Source: Glaciecola petra (GTDB taxonomy: Bacteria > Pseudomonadota > Gammaproteobacteria > Enterobacterales > Alteromonadaceae). From it: a stretch of 64,000 nt of DNA. The position numbers were made by a program, and so were the translations under genes. Positions within the stretch are counted from its first letter, which is position 1. Each line of letters begins with the position of its first letter. Under the pieces are notes generated by a model that saw nothing but the letters and a program-made list of their open reading frames with translations, did no database searches and was not told where the DNA came from. Positions 37,533 through 46,163 of this stretch are shown piece after piece. The stretch is from the NCBI RefSeq assembly GCF_031846345.1, contig NZ_JAVRHX010000001.1, positions 558,001 to 622,000 of the forward strand, in the 5' to 3' direction.

Positions 37533-37796
37533 ATGATAGATAAAAAATCTGAAGATTGGCAAAAAGCACCTTTATGGGTTTCATTCGGACTTCTGGGATT
37601 TAAAGATCGCAAACAAACACTTCTGAGCATCATTCTGCTAGTGATATGTGGACTAACGTTTTTTGTTTATGGCGGATGGGGAGAGCCTATTAGTTTAAAT
37701 GCCTCGGCCTGGCTGGGTTTGTATTTGCTCGCAGTTACATGGTTTGCCGCAGCATTTCGCTGGGCAGATCGCAAAAACTTATGGTCTTCAACCTAA
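37533..37796 (+). CDS. Small membrane protein of unknown function
   Basis: An 87-residue protein with two hydrophobic helices (LLSIILLVICGLTFFVYGG and AWLGLYLLAVTWFAAAF) and charged ends. I recognise no family. An in-frame ATG exists at 37518, but TGAGGA lies 8 nt before ATG 37533, which is therefore chosen. The aspartyl-protease lipoprotein gene follows by 30 nt on the same strand, so they are probably co-transcribed. Confidence 0.7.
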   Translation: MIDKKSEDWQKAPLWVSFGLLGFKDRKQTLLSIILLVICGLTFFVYGGWGEPISLNASAWLGLYLLAVTWFAAAFRWADRKNLWSST

Positions 37797-37826
37797 TGAA
37801 GCAGCCACTGAAGGAGTACTTGACGT

Positions 37827-39062
37827 ATGTATAAATTTTTCTCATCAGTCGCTGTAGTCTATTGCAGTTTCGCTTTAGCAGGTTGCGGTATAGTCAACAA
37901 AGTACGTCTAATGAACGCCAATAATGGGATCGAGCCTATATGGGAGCAAAATCAAACTATTGCGACGCCTGAGGCTGATTATGTATATGCCAAGCCTTAT
38001 ATTTACGTTTCCATTGATGGCGTTAAGAAGGTAAAGCTGCTGATTGACACGGGCTCATCCATTTCAATGCTATTCGATACGCCGAAAATTAAACAATTAC
38101 AGCTTGAACAAGGCTACGAGTTAACGATAGGTGGTTATGGAGGGCATCAACACACGCCTGCTTTCCAAACTAAGATCAATACCTTAGTTATTGATTCTAT
38201 TGCTTACAAAGATGTTAATTTTGGATATATCCCACTTTCTGAAACTCGGTTTTTTATACGGCCCGATCAAGCAGGGTTTGATGGTGTCGTTGGCAACGAT
38301 ATATTAAAGGACCTTGTTTGGTATTTTAATCGTGATGCTAATCTAGTGACTGTTCATAAAACCCTACCAAAAGCTATCTCAAACATGAAACCCGAGTGGA
38401 TCCCATTTGATACTTTTTTTGGCAAAATCAGTTTTCCTGCCAAGATTACATTCTCTGACCATGTGTTGGAGCGCGATATCATATTGGACACAGGCAGCAG
38501 ATATCACATGAGTATTAACGATGCATACTTTGGTGGCGGTAAAGCATTTCCTTCTCCTTCAATACAGTCAGCTGGATATAGTCTCAGTGGAATGGCAACC
38601 CACTTCAAAGCAAACACGCCACTTGTGGAAGTCGGAAACTTACGGCTTGAAAATGTAGTGACTAACATTATTCAAGAAGATGAAGATGATTTTTGGACCT
38701 TAGGCAGTGCACTATTGAGTCAGTATGAGATAGTTATCGATTATCCAAATATGAGGTTAGCTTTTATTCAGCGAAAAGGACATTCTTTCAAAAGCCAATA
38801 TAATTTACTGGGTTTAGAATTGAGAAAGTTACAAAACGGAAATTTTGTCGTTGTATACAGTTCGCCTGACTTGCCAGCCAAAGCACTCAATTTTAAAATA
38901 GGCACCGAAATTAATAAAATCAACGGCGTTAAATCACAGTTATATACCGTGGATGAGTGGCAAGAATTAGCTTCAAAAGAGGGGCTGTTTGAGTTTTGTG
39001 TTCATGAGAGTGACATTTGTGAGCGTGTTAGCGCTGCTCCGATTGAAGGTTTTTCGATGTAA
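37827..39062 (+). CDS. Lipoprotein aspartyl protease with PDZ-like domain
   Basis: A 411-residue protein with a lipoprotein signal ending LAGC. Two retropepsin-type active motifs lie in one chain: Asp74 in LLIDTGSSISM and Asp221 in IILDTGSRYHM. A single chain could thus form the full two-aspartate pepsin-like site. From about residue 330 a PDZ-like region (KIGTEINKINGVKSQ) follows. The likely place is the periplasmic face of a membrane. This resembles bacterial retropepsin-like (DUF4124/Asp_protease_2) proteins with PDZ tails. Substrate unknown. Confidence 0.8.
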   Translation: MYKFFSSVAVVYCSFALAGCGIVNKVRLMNANNGIEPIWEQNQTIATPEADYVYAKPYIYVSIDGVKKVKLLIDTGSSISMLFDTPKIKQLQLEQGYELTIGGYGGHQHTPAFQTKINTLVIDSIAYKDVNFGYIPLSETRFFIRPDQAGFDGVVGNDILKDLVWYFNRDANLVTVHKTLPKAISNMKPEWIPFDTFFGKISFPAKITFSDHVLERDIILDTGSRYHMSINDAYFGGGKAFPSPSIQSAGYSLSGMATHFKANTPLVEVGNLRLENVVTNIIQEDEDDFWTLGSALLSQYEIVIDYPNMRLAFIQRKGHSFKSQYNLLGLELRKLQNGNFVVVYSSPDLPAKALNFKIGTEINKINGVKSQLYTVDEWQELASKEGLFEFCVHESDICERVSAAPIEGFSM

Positions 39063-39441
39063 GGTGGAACAGTACGATGCCAAAAGGGGTTTGTCAGGTA
39101 GTCCCTTTTGTACATGCTACGGTTGGTCATCATCATTATTGGTAATTTCCTAAAGTCTTTTAGCAAACTTTAGGCACAGTCTGGACTGGCCAACTATTTG
39201 GCCGAATGGTCATTAACAGTGAAGATTACTACTGCTTTTCAAATTAGTGCCTTGTTGCGGGTGTTTGAGGGTGTCGAGGCGCGGTTTGATGAGGTAAAAG
39301 GCAATTTGCCGGTATTTTTTTTGTGGTTAGACATTATTTGGGTCTCAGCCGTTTTTGATGAAGAAATGTTTTCCGAGCTTTAACGGTCACCATGATATAA
39401 AAAGCTCGGCCTAAATCATGTTTAATTTCAAGGAAGCCTTA
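39063..39441. other. Gap with several small hairpins
   Basis: 379 nt without a convincing gene. CCTAAAGT and ACTTTAGG around 39151-39176 form a stem, CAGTC-TG-GACTG follows, and GGCCAA-CTAT-TTGGCC (39188-39203) is a perfect 6-bp hairpin. A minus-strand frame of about 31 codons starting MSNHKKNTGK lies further right. The clustered dyads look like the debris of an insertion, but no transposase is recognised. Confidence 0.35.
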
Positions 39442-39873
39442 ATGGACGTATTCGAAGTCACGAAGGATAATTACCAAGAACTTATCGAAATCTGGGAGGC
39501 CTCAGTTCGTGCAACTCATGACTTTTTACCAGAGGAAAGTATTGTTGAACTAAAGCCTCTTATTCTTCAACATTATTTTGATGCTGTAGACCTTCGCTGC
39601 ACTAAGCAAGGTGAAAAAATCACTGGTTTTATAGGGGTTGCAGATTCAAATATTGAAATGCTCTTTGTTAAACCACAGCATTTTGGTGCAGGTATTGGTC
39701 GTAATTTAATTCAATATGCCGTAGACAATTTGGATGCATCAAAAGTTGATGTAAACGAGCAAAATCCAAATGCTATAGGCTTCTATGAAAAAGTAGGTTT
39801 TAAAAGAATTGGGAGGTCTGAATTAGACGGTCAAGGCAATTCATTCCCACTAATACACATGGTGCTCGGTTAA
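39442..39873 (+). CDS. GNAT-family N-acetyltransferase
   Basis: A 143-residue acetyltransferase of the GNAT fold. The acetyl-CoA loop motif is in MLFVKPQHFGAGIGRNLIQYAV (V-x-P-x-x-x-G-x-G-x-G/R-N type), and VDVNEQNPNAIGFYEKVGFKRIGR is motif B. An upstream in-frame ATG at 39418 exists, but AAGGAAG 7 nt before ATG 39442 decides the start. Substrate unknown. Confidence 0.88.
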   Translation: MDVFEVTKDNYQELIEIWEASVRATHDFLPEESIVELKPLILQHYFDAVDLRCTKQGEKITGFIGVADSNIEMLFVKPQHFGAGIGRNLIQYAVDNLDASKVDVNEQNPNAIGFYEKVGFKRIGRSELDGQGNSFPLIHMVLG

Positions 39874-40092
39874 ATTAACAAAATAATAAGTGGATTTTGG
39901 AAAGAGCGACCAACACCGTTTATTGTTAATGATAGCGAGGATGGTTATTCTAATTCCCACGCTTATATTTATTGGTAATATTGGAGAAGTATTGCCCCTA
40001 AACTTGGCGCTTTGCTTGAATTGATACCATTTGGAGAAGCTGAACGCAGACCAATAAGTCCTACCCAATGCGTTGAAAGTATTTTACTCTGA
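39874..40092 (+). pseudogene. Possible broken reading frame after the GNAT gene
   Basis: The frame continues for 73 codons past the GNAT stop with a single internal TAA (39976-39978) before TGA at 40090-40092. The translation looks protein-like (GFWKERPTPFIVNDSEDG, then KLGALLELIPFGEAERR) and has no start codon of its own. It may be a relic of another gene. I recognise no family, and chance is possible. Confidence 0.25.
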
Positions 40093-40193
40093 CACTATTA
40101 AATCGGAATAAAGCACCGCTCTGCTATATTCAACTAAGGCTCTTTTAGGTTCAATTGCCGTGAAATGTGCTAACAATGTGTTTTGGTATAAAA

Positions 40194-40562
40194 CTATAGC
40201 CCTGACTGTCTCAATATAAACTCCGCGTTTTCCATAGATAGCAAATCGACAATTGAACCACCATTTTCGATATATGCTTTTGCTATTTGATAGCCCACCC
40301 AATAGCCCACATCTCTGGGCATCGAATCGACATCGGAATAAAGCCATGCCGAAAAATTCGACGATAGCATCGTCGCCTGAAAATCAGCAATAAGTTGCTT
40401 ATTTTTACTTAAGCCAAATTCAGCTCTTTTATCGTCTAAGGTTTAAGCTGCACCAGCAGTTAATTCTGCAATATAGTCAGCACTCCCTTCGAGTATCGAA
40501 ATCTCTAGTAAATTTAAACTAAAGCTAAGATGTTTTTCATTATATTTCTCAGTAGAACGATA
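40194..40562 (-). pseudogene. Remnant of a DUF2268-type (predicted Zn-protease) gene
   Basis: On the minus strand one frame reads NLLEISILEGSADYIAELT, a TAA (40445-40443), then on through GLSKNKQLIADF, MPRDVGYWVGYQIAKAY and LLSMENAEFILRQSGL to TAG (40196-40194). This is the C-terminal half of DUF2268 proteins (EGxADFIAEL, then GYxVGYxIxxAY and xSG). The N-terminal half with the HExxH site is missing and a TGA blocks the frame upstream at 40565-40563. So it is truncated and interrupted, and not expected to be functional. Confidence 0.65.
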
Positions 40563-40595
40563 TCAATTTTTACCGATTGAGCACTCTTAACATTG

Positions 40596-40853
40596 TTAAA
40601 TCAGATGAAACTCGCTTCTCATTTCTTCTTCTCTCAAAGGCATGATTGCCTGATATGCCTCACTTTTATACCAAGCTCTAGCGTTCTCGATGTCAGGGAA
40701 CTGTATACTTACTTTTAACTTATGTTGCGCTTCACCGTTAACCACTTCAACATCTCCTTTATCAATGAATTTGCCATTAAATGGGGTCAGCGTTTCTGCT
40801 GCTAAGGCGCTATATTGAGGCACTTTATCTATTGGTGTAAGGTCGACAACCAC
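40596..40853 (-). CDS. DUF1330 family protein
   Basis: An 85-residue ferredoxin-like fold protein. VVDLTPIDKVPQYSALA, NGKFIDKGDVEVV and ARAWYKSEAYQAIMPLR are the DUF1330 landmarks. Members are small dimeric proteins of unknown role. The only start in frame is GTG at 40853, which removes the first few residues usual in the family; the preceding codons still encode the family-like NFV, with TAG just before them. The start codon may have been lost, so the gene may be slightly damaged. Confidence 0.75.
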   Translation of the reverse strand: MVVDLTPIDKVPQYSALAAETLTPFNGKFIDKGDVEVVNGEAQHKLKVSIQFPDIENARAWYKSEAYQAIMPLREEEMRSEFHLI

Positions 40854-40894
40854 AAAGTTTGTGGTCTATTTTCTCTTTGTTGATTAAAGTTAGT

Positions 40895-42169
40895 TCAAAG
40901 TCGGGGTTTATGCTTCGACTGCCAAATGTGAAATGCAATGACAAGTATGACAATCACAACAAAACCGAGCAGGGCATCTTTAATCACCAAATCAATTCTG
41001 TTGTTTACAAGATAAATGTCGGGTTTCCCTGTTTTCCACAGCGTCCATTGCGTTGCGATATCTGAAGCAAACGCTTCATCGTTACCCGTTTGAAACATAA
41101 TAAAACCACTACCATTGCTTGGGTCAAATCGAACCGAAGCATTCAGGAATGGAGATTTACCGCCATGTCCAATGACATACCCTTCCTTGGTCGGAGCAAA
41201 AAGCATTACGCCAGTACCCCAAATATACTGGCCGCCAACGCTAGCAATTGGAGCTCGCATTTGATTCAAGCTTTGTTTGCTCAGTAAGTTTGGGAACCCG
41301 TCACCTCTGAAGGTGGAGTTGAGGTTTGCCTTTAGCAATTTATGCATATCAATGATGTTTGTATACAGGCCTGTAGCAGCAAGTGATGTGTAATTAGGAT
41401 ATTCGCGCAGTGTTTCATTCTCACCATAGTACTGTGCTAGCAATGGCTCATTTCTATCAACCTGAAATTGAGTATTGCTTAGATTAAGGGGGGCAAATAT
41501 TTCTTCGTACATAAAATCAGAAAAAGTCATTCCGCTCACATCTTGAATAATCAATTGAATTAAGTTGTAGCTTCCTCCTGAATAGTCCCATTGACTGCCA
41601 GGCTCTTGAGTGACAATAACGCGTCCACTAACTTCTGGGTCTGCATCAGCAGCTTGGGTTAGGTGCTCGACTAGCGGTTGAATTTCTTCATTGGGAGCAA
41701 AACCATCGTGACCTAAACCATCTTCTATTCCAGCGGTATGACTGAGCAATAATCGTAGAGTAACCTTGTTATTATCAAAGTTACTCGCAGGTAATGCCCA
41801 GCTTTTCAAATAGGTACTAACGGGGGTATCTAAATCTAATTTCCCTTGTTCGACTAGGCGCATGACACCCATCGCAGTCACCCACTTACCGACAGAAGCA
41901 ACACCAAAGACTGACTGTTCATCAACAGGTTCACCTTTTGAATAAAAGTAAGTATGTACTATTTCACCGCTTTCAATTAACGCTACAACTGCATTACCTT
42001 TTGCTTGCTCTTTGATTGTAATATTTAGAGCATTGGTGAATCCGTTATTATCATCGGTTTCACTCCATGGCGTTAACAACCAGCCCTGCATCAAAGCCGT
42101 TATGCGAAGTGCTCCCCAAGCTGTCGACAACAGCGCGATTATTAGCAAAGACACTATAAACTTTTTCAT
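40895..42169 (-). CDS. Membrane-anchored beta-lactamase-family serine hydrolase
   Basis: A 424-residue penicillin-binding/class C beta-lactamase-like hydrolase (Pfam Beta-lactamase fold). The active S92-V-G-K95, the Tyr motif YSGGSYN near 196 and the third motif GHGGKSP near 340 are in place. A hydrophobic N-terminal anchor and a C-terminal membrane helix (LLGFVVIVILVIAFHIW) suggest a periplasmic enzyme tethered at both ends. Related proteins are esterases or D-amino-acid peptidases as often as beta-lactamases. No TTCACA repeat precedes it. The ribosome site GGGGGTAGGT is next to the ATG. Confidence 0.88.
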   Translation of the reverse strand: MKKFIVSLLIIALLSTAWGALRITALMQGWLLTPWSETDDNNGFTNALNITIKEQAKGNAVVALIESGEIVHTYFYSKGEPVDEQSVFGVASVGKWVTAMGVMRLVEQGKLDLDTPVSTYLKSWALPASNFDNNKVTLRLLLSHTAGIEDGLGHDGFAPNEEIQPLVEHLTQAADADPEVSGRVIVTQEPGSQWDYSGGSYNLIQLIIQDVSGMTFSDFMYEEIFAPLNLSNTQFQVDRNEPLLAQYYGENETLREYPNYTSLAATGLYTNIIDMHKLLKANLNSTFRGDGFPNLLSKQSLNQMRAPIASVGGQYIWGTGVMLFAPTKEGYVIGHGGKSPFLNASVRFDPSNGSGFIMFQTGNDEAFASDIATQWTLWKTGKPDIYLVNNRIDLVIKDALLGFVVIVILVIAFHIWQSKHKPRL

Positions 42170-42385
42170 ACCTACCCCCTATAGTTTGCATCTATTCTCG
42201 TTTATCAGGAAGTACCAAAATTGATAATGCGTTCAAGAAGAATGACCGACCGTACATATCTCATCGATATGACTGCTGCGCCCTATACTGGGTAAGAATT
42301 CTCTGAGCCTATTATCGTGCGCATTGTCTAAAACATATGACCTAAAGTTTAACTTGTTACTGAGCGGATAACAAAAAACAGTCAA

Positions 42386-42418
42386 TTCACATCAGTTTCA
42401 CAATAACGTCTGCAAAAT
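42386..42418 (+). promoter_or_regulatory. Direct-repeat operator D with -10, driving the hydrolase/lipoprotein pair
   Basis: TTCACA (42386-42391), 5 nt, TTCACA (42397-42402), 10 nt, then CAAAAT (42413-42418); the ATG is at 42452. Same layout as operators A-C, E and F. Confidence 0.7.
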
Positions 42419-42451
42419 AAACGAAATCGTTAATTAGTAAGAGAGTTATCT

Positions 42452-43309
42452 ATGAGATCTTTGTTTAAGCTTTTGGCCATATGCACAATGTTTGGAACGC
42501 TTGTTCTTGGAGTAGGCGTTTCAGCAGCCCCAAAATACTCACTAGAGCCAATACGTTTTGCCCAGTTGAATGATGTAAGGTTGGCGTTCAAGGATTCTGC
42601 GCACGGAGATGTTGTCGTTATTTTTGATGCTGGCTTTGGTACCGATCAAGAAACCTGGCAACTGGTCATAAATGCATTGCCTGCAAGTATTCGCACGATA
42701 ACCTATTCAAGAGCGGGCATAGGCAAGTCCTCAGCAGTTTCGAAACCAAGAGCAATTCTCAATCATCTTGAAGACTTAAGAGCCTTGAAAGCTTATCTAG
42801 ATATAAATCAACCCTTTATATATGTTACTCACTCATATAGCGGTTTAATCGCGAGTGAATACGCTGAAGCCTTTCCTAAAGAACTAAAGGGCATGGTAAT
42901 GGTCGAGCCTGCAACCCTATCTCAACGCCATCAGTTCAAAGCGATAGATGCACAGTTCATAAAGCGTGAAGATATTATGCTGCTGCAATACATGCCTGAA
43001 CATTTAGTCGCAGACTATAAGCTGCTCATTGAACAAATGGACAACGCTTGTAAACACACTCGAGCGCTTCCCAAAAATATACCTGTTCATGTAATAACAG
43101 CTGGTCAAGTAAGCAATGAACCTTTTGCTTTTAATGAAACAGAGCAAGGCAAGGCGCTTTGGATCAAGCAACATAGTGAGTTAATTAGCAACCAAGAACG
43201 TCAAGTCCACCATATAGTTGATTCGCCAGATCACAATCTTCATAAAACGCACCCAGAGCTTGTCGCGAACAGCATTCTTGCATTAGTCAATTCTCGGCGT
43301 GATAAATAA
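42452..43309 (+). CDS. Exported alpha/beta hydrolase
   Basis: A 285-residue protein with a signal peptide (VGVSAAPK region) and an alpha/beta-hydrolase core. The nucleophile elbow reads THSYSG, with Ser128 in place of the usual GxSxG, so the flanking glycines are altered. YSRAGIGKS precedes it, and DSPDHNLH near the end supplies the candidate catalytic His. It is translationally linked to the following lipoprotein (stop and start share one base, TAATG). Operator D is 49 nt upstream. Substrate unknown; the periplasm is the likely site of action. Confidence 0.83.
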   Translation: MRSLFKLLAICTMFGTLVLGVGVSAAPKYSLEPIRFAQLNDVRLAFKDSAHGDVVVIFDAGFGTDQETWQLVINALPASIRTITYSRAGIGKSSAVSKPRAILNHLEDLRALKAYLDINQPFIYVTHSYSGLIASEYAEAFPKELKGMVMVEPATLSQRHQFKAIDAQFIKREDIMLLQYMPEHLVADYKLLIEQMDNACKHTRALPKNIPVHVITAGQVSNEPFAFNETEQGKALWIKQHSELISNQERQVHHIVDSPDHNLHKTHPELVANSILALVNSRRDK

Positions 43310-43995
43310 TGTCTTTATTTAAACATCATTGTCAGTATATTTTTGCACTCTCTTTTATATTTCTACAGGGCTGTTCATCTGTGCCGAAAGCACTGGATGA
43401 TAGAGCACAAATCGACTTAAAAAATACTCCATTAATGATTGAAGCCGTAAATGAAGTGGGCCGATATACTGTGAAAAATAATGAAAGTATGAATCATTTC
43501 ATGGGCGTGTTAACACCTTTGTATTTAGTAGGTGATAGATATGTAAAGACTAACAAAGTCATGGCGTTGATCAACTCTAGCGCCGATGACTTCTCAGAGC
43601 GACTGGGTAAAAGAGTTGCCCGAGCACTAACAGAACAAGGGTATAAAGTACAACAACTGGCTCACAACAACAGGTCTGCCCCAAGCAATGTATCTTTGAC
43701 TTTAACTTTAGTGTCGATGGGCTTTAGTGATGATGACCATGCAGGTAAATATGTTCCATTTATGTATGTTCAAGCCCGCATAACTGACATTAGTAAGCGG
43801 CAAATTTATTATGACCAGCGTTTTGCCATTGGCAATAAATCAGAGGCAGGACAATCGTCTATTTATATTCCAAACAGCGTTGCATTTAATGGCTTTGACA
43901 ATTTAATAAAAAATCCTGAAAAAGCAAGTCATTCATTTGATGCACTTGTAGAAAAAATGGCAAACACAATTGCACTGCACATTGCCACTGACTAG
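43309..43995 (+). CDS. Lipoprotein of unknown function
   Basis: A 228-residue protein with a lipoprotein signal ending LQGC (Cys after about 21 residues). I do not recognise the mature part. It has a polar alpha/beta pattern with SERLGKRVARALTEQGYKVQQL and SLTLTLVSMGFSDD, reminiscent of small outer-membrane lipoproteins that present a beta-sheet. It overlaps the preceding hydrolase stop by one base and thus shares operator D. Confidence 0.75.
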   Translation: MSLFKHHCQYIFALSFIFLQGCSSVPKALDDRAQIDLKNTPLMIEAVNEVGRYTVKNNESMNHFMGVLTPLYLVGDRYVKTNKVMALINSSADDFSERLGKRVARALTEQGYKVQQLAHNNRSAPSNVSLTLTLVSMGFSDDDHAGKYVPFMYVQARITDISKRQIYYDQRFAIGNKSEAGQSSIYIPNSVAFNGFDNLIKNPEKASHSFDALVEKMANTIALHIATD

Positions 43996-44113
43996 TTGAT
44001 GAAGTCTATCTTATCAAACCGTATTATGTTTCGTCTGCCTCCCCACCTGACTCAATTTTTGCTGATTAAGAACTCCGAGGACAGTTACCGCAATAGATAA
44101 GGCTAACAACTCT

Positions 44114-45937
44114 CTACTTCCAAAATATTATTGGTAGAACGTCGTTGACTGTTAAGTAAAGTGCTAACATCAAAGCAATTAACGTTATCAGAGCATCAAA
44201 GCTCTTGAGCTTCTTTTCTTTGGCATACAACAATGCCGCTATCAAACAGGCGAAGGGAAAGCCTGCACTGACTACGGCCAATGATATACTTGCGGCGGTC
44301 TGCTCACCAAAGTCTAAAAAACTCTGTTGCGAATATAGATACACAGGTATTGCTAACAAACATAATACTGAAAAGGGCAATAAAATTGGATTTATACCTT
44401 TTTTGAAGCCCCTTACAGACACTACAGCACCCCTCGCTATCAATACTATCAAGGCAAAACACCCCAAAATAAGTACAAACCAATTCAATAATAAGAAGCT
44501 CAAAGACGATTTTTTATAGGTATTTAGTCCATCACTTATAAACGCGAACTGACCATCGTGATAGTAAACGTGAGAGGTATTTATTCTGCCATCTCGCCTG
44601 TAAAGGAATTTACCTACAGTGGTAATTTCAAACTCTTCCTGTTGAAGTGAATATACCTTAAACCCGGACTCTGTCGCAGTTAGATAAATACTGTTAAACA
44701 TGTAGTCTAACCAGTGGAATTCAAGCATGTTGTTCGGCGAGAGGATATACAGGCCTGAAATATCCTGTTGCGGGTTATTGAAAGAACCAGCCTCATAGTT
44801 TTCAGTGGCTTTTCTCACGTTGAGTTGATTGATTAACGTGCGGTTGAAATCGTCGTATAGTGCGCTTTCATTGTCGGTGTTTATCGCAAAAAAATAACCT
44901 TTTTTTTCCTCTGGGAAAAGACAAAGGTTAGCATAAAAACCGAATGTTTCGCCCGGATGACAATAGCCTATAGCACCATGTCTATCTCTTTTTGCTAGAG
45001 CAAGTCCATGCCCATGTTCAAGCCCAGACTCAAAAGCAAAAGTCCCTTTTGGAACGCCTAGTCTATTCATTAGCGCTGCTTGCACGATACGTTCATTGTC
45101 ACTCATCCCGTTTCCTAACAGAAATTGGATAAATTGACTCATATCATTAACCGTTGTCGTAAATTGTCCCGCTGGTCTCAGTAGCATTGGAACCGCAATC
45201 TGCGGGTTTGTACCCTCAAAATATCCCATGGCAAGCCGCGAGTCACTCCCTTGTGTGACGAAGTTAAATGTACTGTCATTCATGTTCAACTTTTCCAACA
45301 ACGAGTCCATGTAGTCTTCATAGTCTTTACGTGTAACGGCTTGAATAATCATGCCGAGTAAACTGTAACCCATGTTTGAATAGGAATATTGGGTTCCTGG
45401 TTCAAAGCGCGGAGTTAAAATATGAGGATCAGTATTTAAAAATGCTTCCGCTAGAGGAGTATCGGGTTTAGTGCTCGAATTGAGTAACTGCCACATTTTG
45501 ATGTTATCCAAACCAGAGGTGTGCGCTAATAAATGCTCAATGGTTATTGGTGCATTATTCGACCAATGGTTTTGCCAGTCTAATGTAGGAAGCAAGTCCT
45601 CAACTGAATCGTTTAAATGAATCTTCCCAGTGGTTATAAGGTGCAAAACACCGACAGCCAAAACAACTTTGCCTACTGAACCTACCTGCACCTTGGTGTC
45701 CAATTGCATACGACGATTTGACTTAATATTTGCAAACCCCGAAAAAGAGGAATTTTTTTGGCCATCATCAAATGTCGTCCAAACAATACCCGCCAAATCA
45801 TAGTCGGCGAGAAGTTGCTGTATTTCGGCTTGCTGTTCGTTTGCATTCGATGTCAATGACGAAAGACAAAACAGCAAGAATGCCAATGTGTATCGATAAA
45901 AGCTTCTAAAACAACGGCTAATTTCACAAAAAAACAT
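44114..45937 (-). CDS. Serine hydrolase (beta-lactamase fold) with C-terminal membrane domain
   Basis: A 607-residue protein. A signal peptide is followed by a Beta-lactamase-family domain with S87-V-G-K90, YSNMGYSLLG (Tyr-x-Asn) and the third motif CHPGETFG, which replaces HxG by HPG. A linker follows, then four or five hydrophobic helices from about residue 465. This resembles the PbpE/FmtA-like class of hydrolases that act on peptidoglycan, teichoic-type esters or peptides. Operator E lies 84 nt upstream on its strand, back to back with operator F of the next hydrolase. Confidence 0.87.
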   Translation of the reverse strand: MFFCEISRCFRSFYRYTLAFLLFCLSSLTSNANEQQAEIQQLLADYDLAGIVWTTFDDGQKNSSFSGFANIKSNRRMQLDTKVQVGSVGKVVLAVGVLHLITTGKIHLNDSVEDLLPTLDWQNHWSNNAPITIEHLLAHTSGLDNIKMWQLLNSSTKPDTPLAEAFLNTDPHILTPRFEPGTQYSYSNMGYSLLGMIIQAVTRKDYEDYMDSLLEKLNMNDSTFNFVTQGSDSRLAMGYFEGTNPQIAVPMLLRPAGQFTTTVNDMSQFIQFLLGNGMSDNERIVQAALMNRLGVPKGTFAFESGLEHGHGLALAKRDRHGAIGYCHPGETFGFYANLCLFPEEKKGYFFAINTDNESALYDDFNRTLINQLNVRKATENYEAGSFNNPQQDISGLYILSPNNMLEFHWLDYMFNSIYLTATESGFKVYSLQQEEFEITTVGKFLYRRDGRINTSHVYYHDGQFAFISDGLNTYKKSSLSFLLLNWFVLILGCFALIVLIARGAVVSVRGFKKGINPILLPFSVLCLLAIPVYLYSQQSFLDFGEQTAASISLAVVSAGFPFACLIAALLYAKEKKLKSFDALITLIALMLALYLTVNDVLPIIFWK

Positions 45938-46005
45938 GTCTTAATCATACCTATTTTAAACAGACCGCCGTTTGCCATCTAAACAGCGAGTTAATTCTGA
46001 GTTCC

Positions 46006-46038
46006 ACTATTCAATTAATGTTGTGAAATAAATGTGAA
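46006..46038 (-). promoter_or_regulatory. Direct-repeat operator E with -10, driving the serine hydrolase
   Basis: On the minus strand TTCACA (46038-46033), 5 nt, TTCACA (46027-46022), 10 nt, then AATAGT (46011-46006). It lies in the divergent gap with operator F, 54 nt away. Confidence 0.7.
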
Positions 46039-46092
46039 AAAGCAGTAGCAACGATATTACTTAAAATGCTGCACACCAAAATTTTGTGTCAA

Positions 46093-46125
46093 TTCACATA
46101 TGCTTCACAATAAAACGAGTATGGT
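46093..46125 (+). promoter_or_regulatory. Direct-repeat operator F with -10, driving the exported hydrolase
   Basis: TTCACA (46093-46098), 5 nt, TTCACA (46104-46109), 10 nt, then TATGGT (46120-46125); the ATG is at 46164. It forms a divergent pair with operator E, so one regulator would switch on both flanking hydrolases. Confidence 0.7.
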
Positions 46126-46163
46126 TCTCTCTCAACCAAACTAAATATGGAGTTACAACAAAA

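Noticed and set aside
39198..39383. A 61-codon plus-strand frame before the GNAT gene
   Set aside because: It starts inside a hairpin with no ribosome site and shows no family resemblance.
40084..40347. An 87-codon minus-strand frame
   Set aside because: It is the wrong frame of the DUF2268 remnant, which makes protein sense in another frame.
26482..46109. The TTCACA/TGTGAA repeats as CRP sites
   Set aside because: CRP sites are inverted repeats (TGTGA-N6-TCACA). These are direct repeats, both halves on the same strand, with an 11-bp period.
46086..46163. A longer N-terminus for the exported hydrolase
   Set aside because: It would run through the operator F promoter, and the ATG at 46164 gives an ideal signal peptide.
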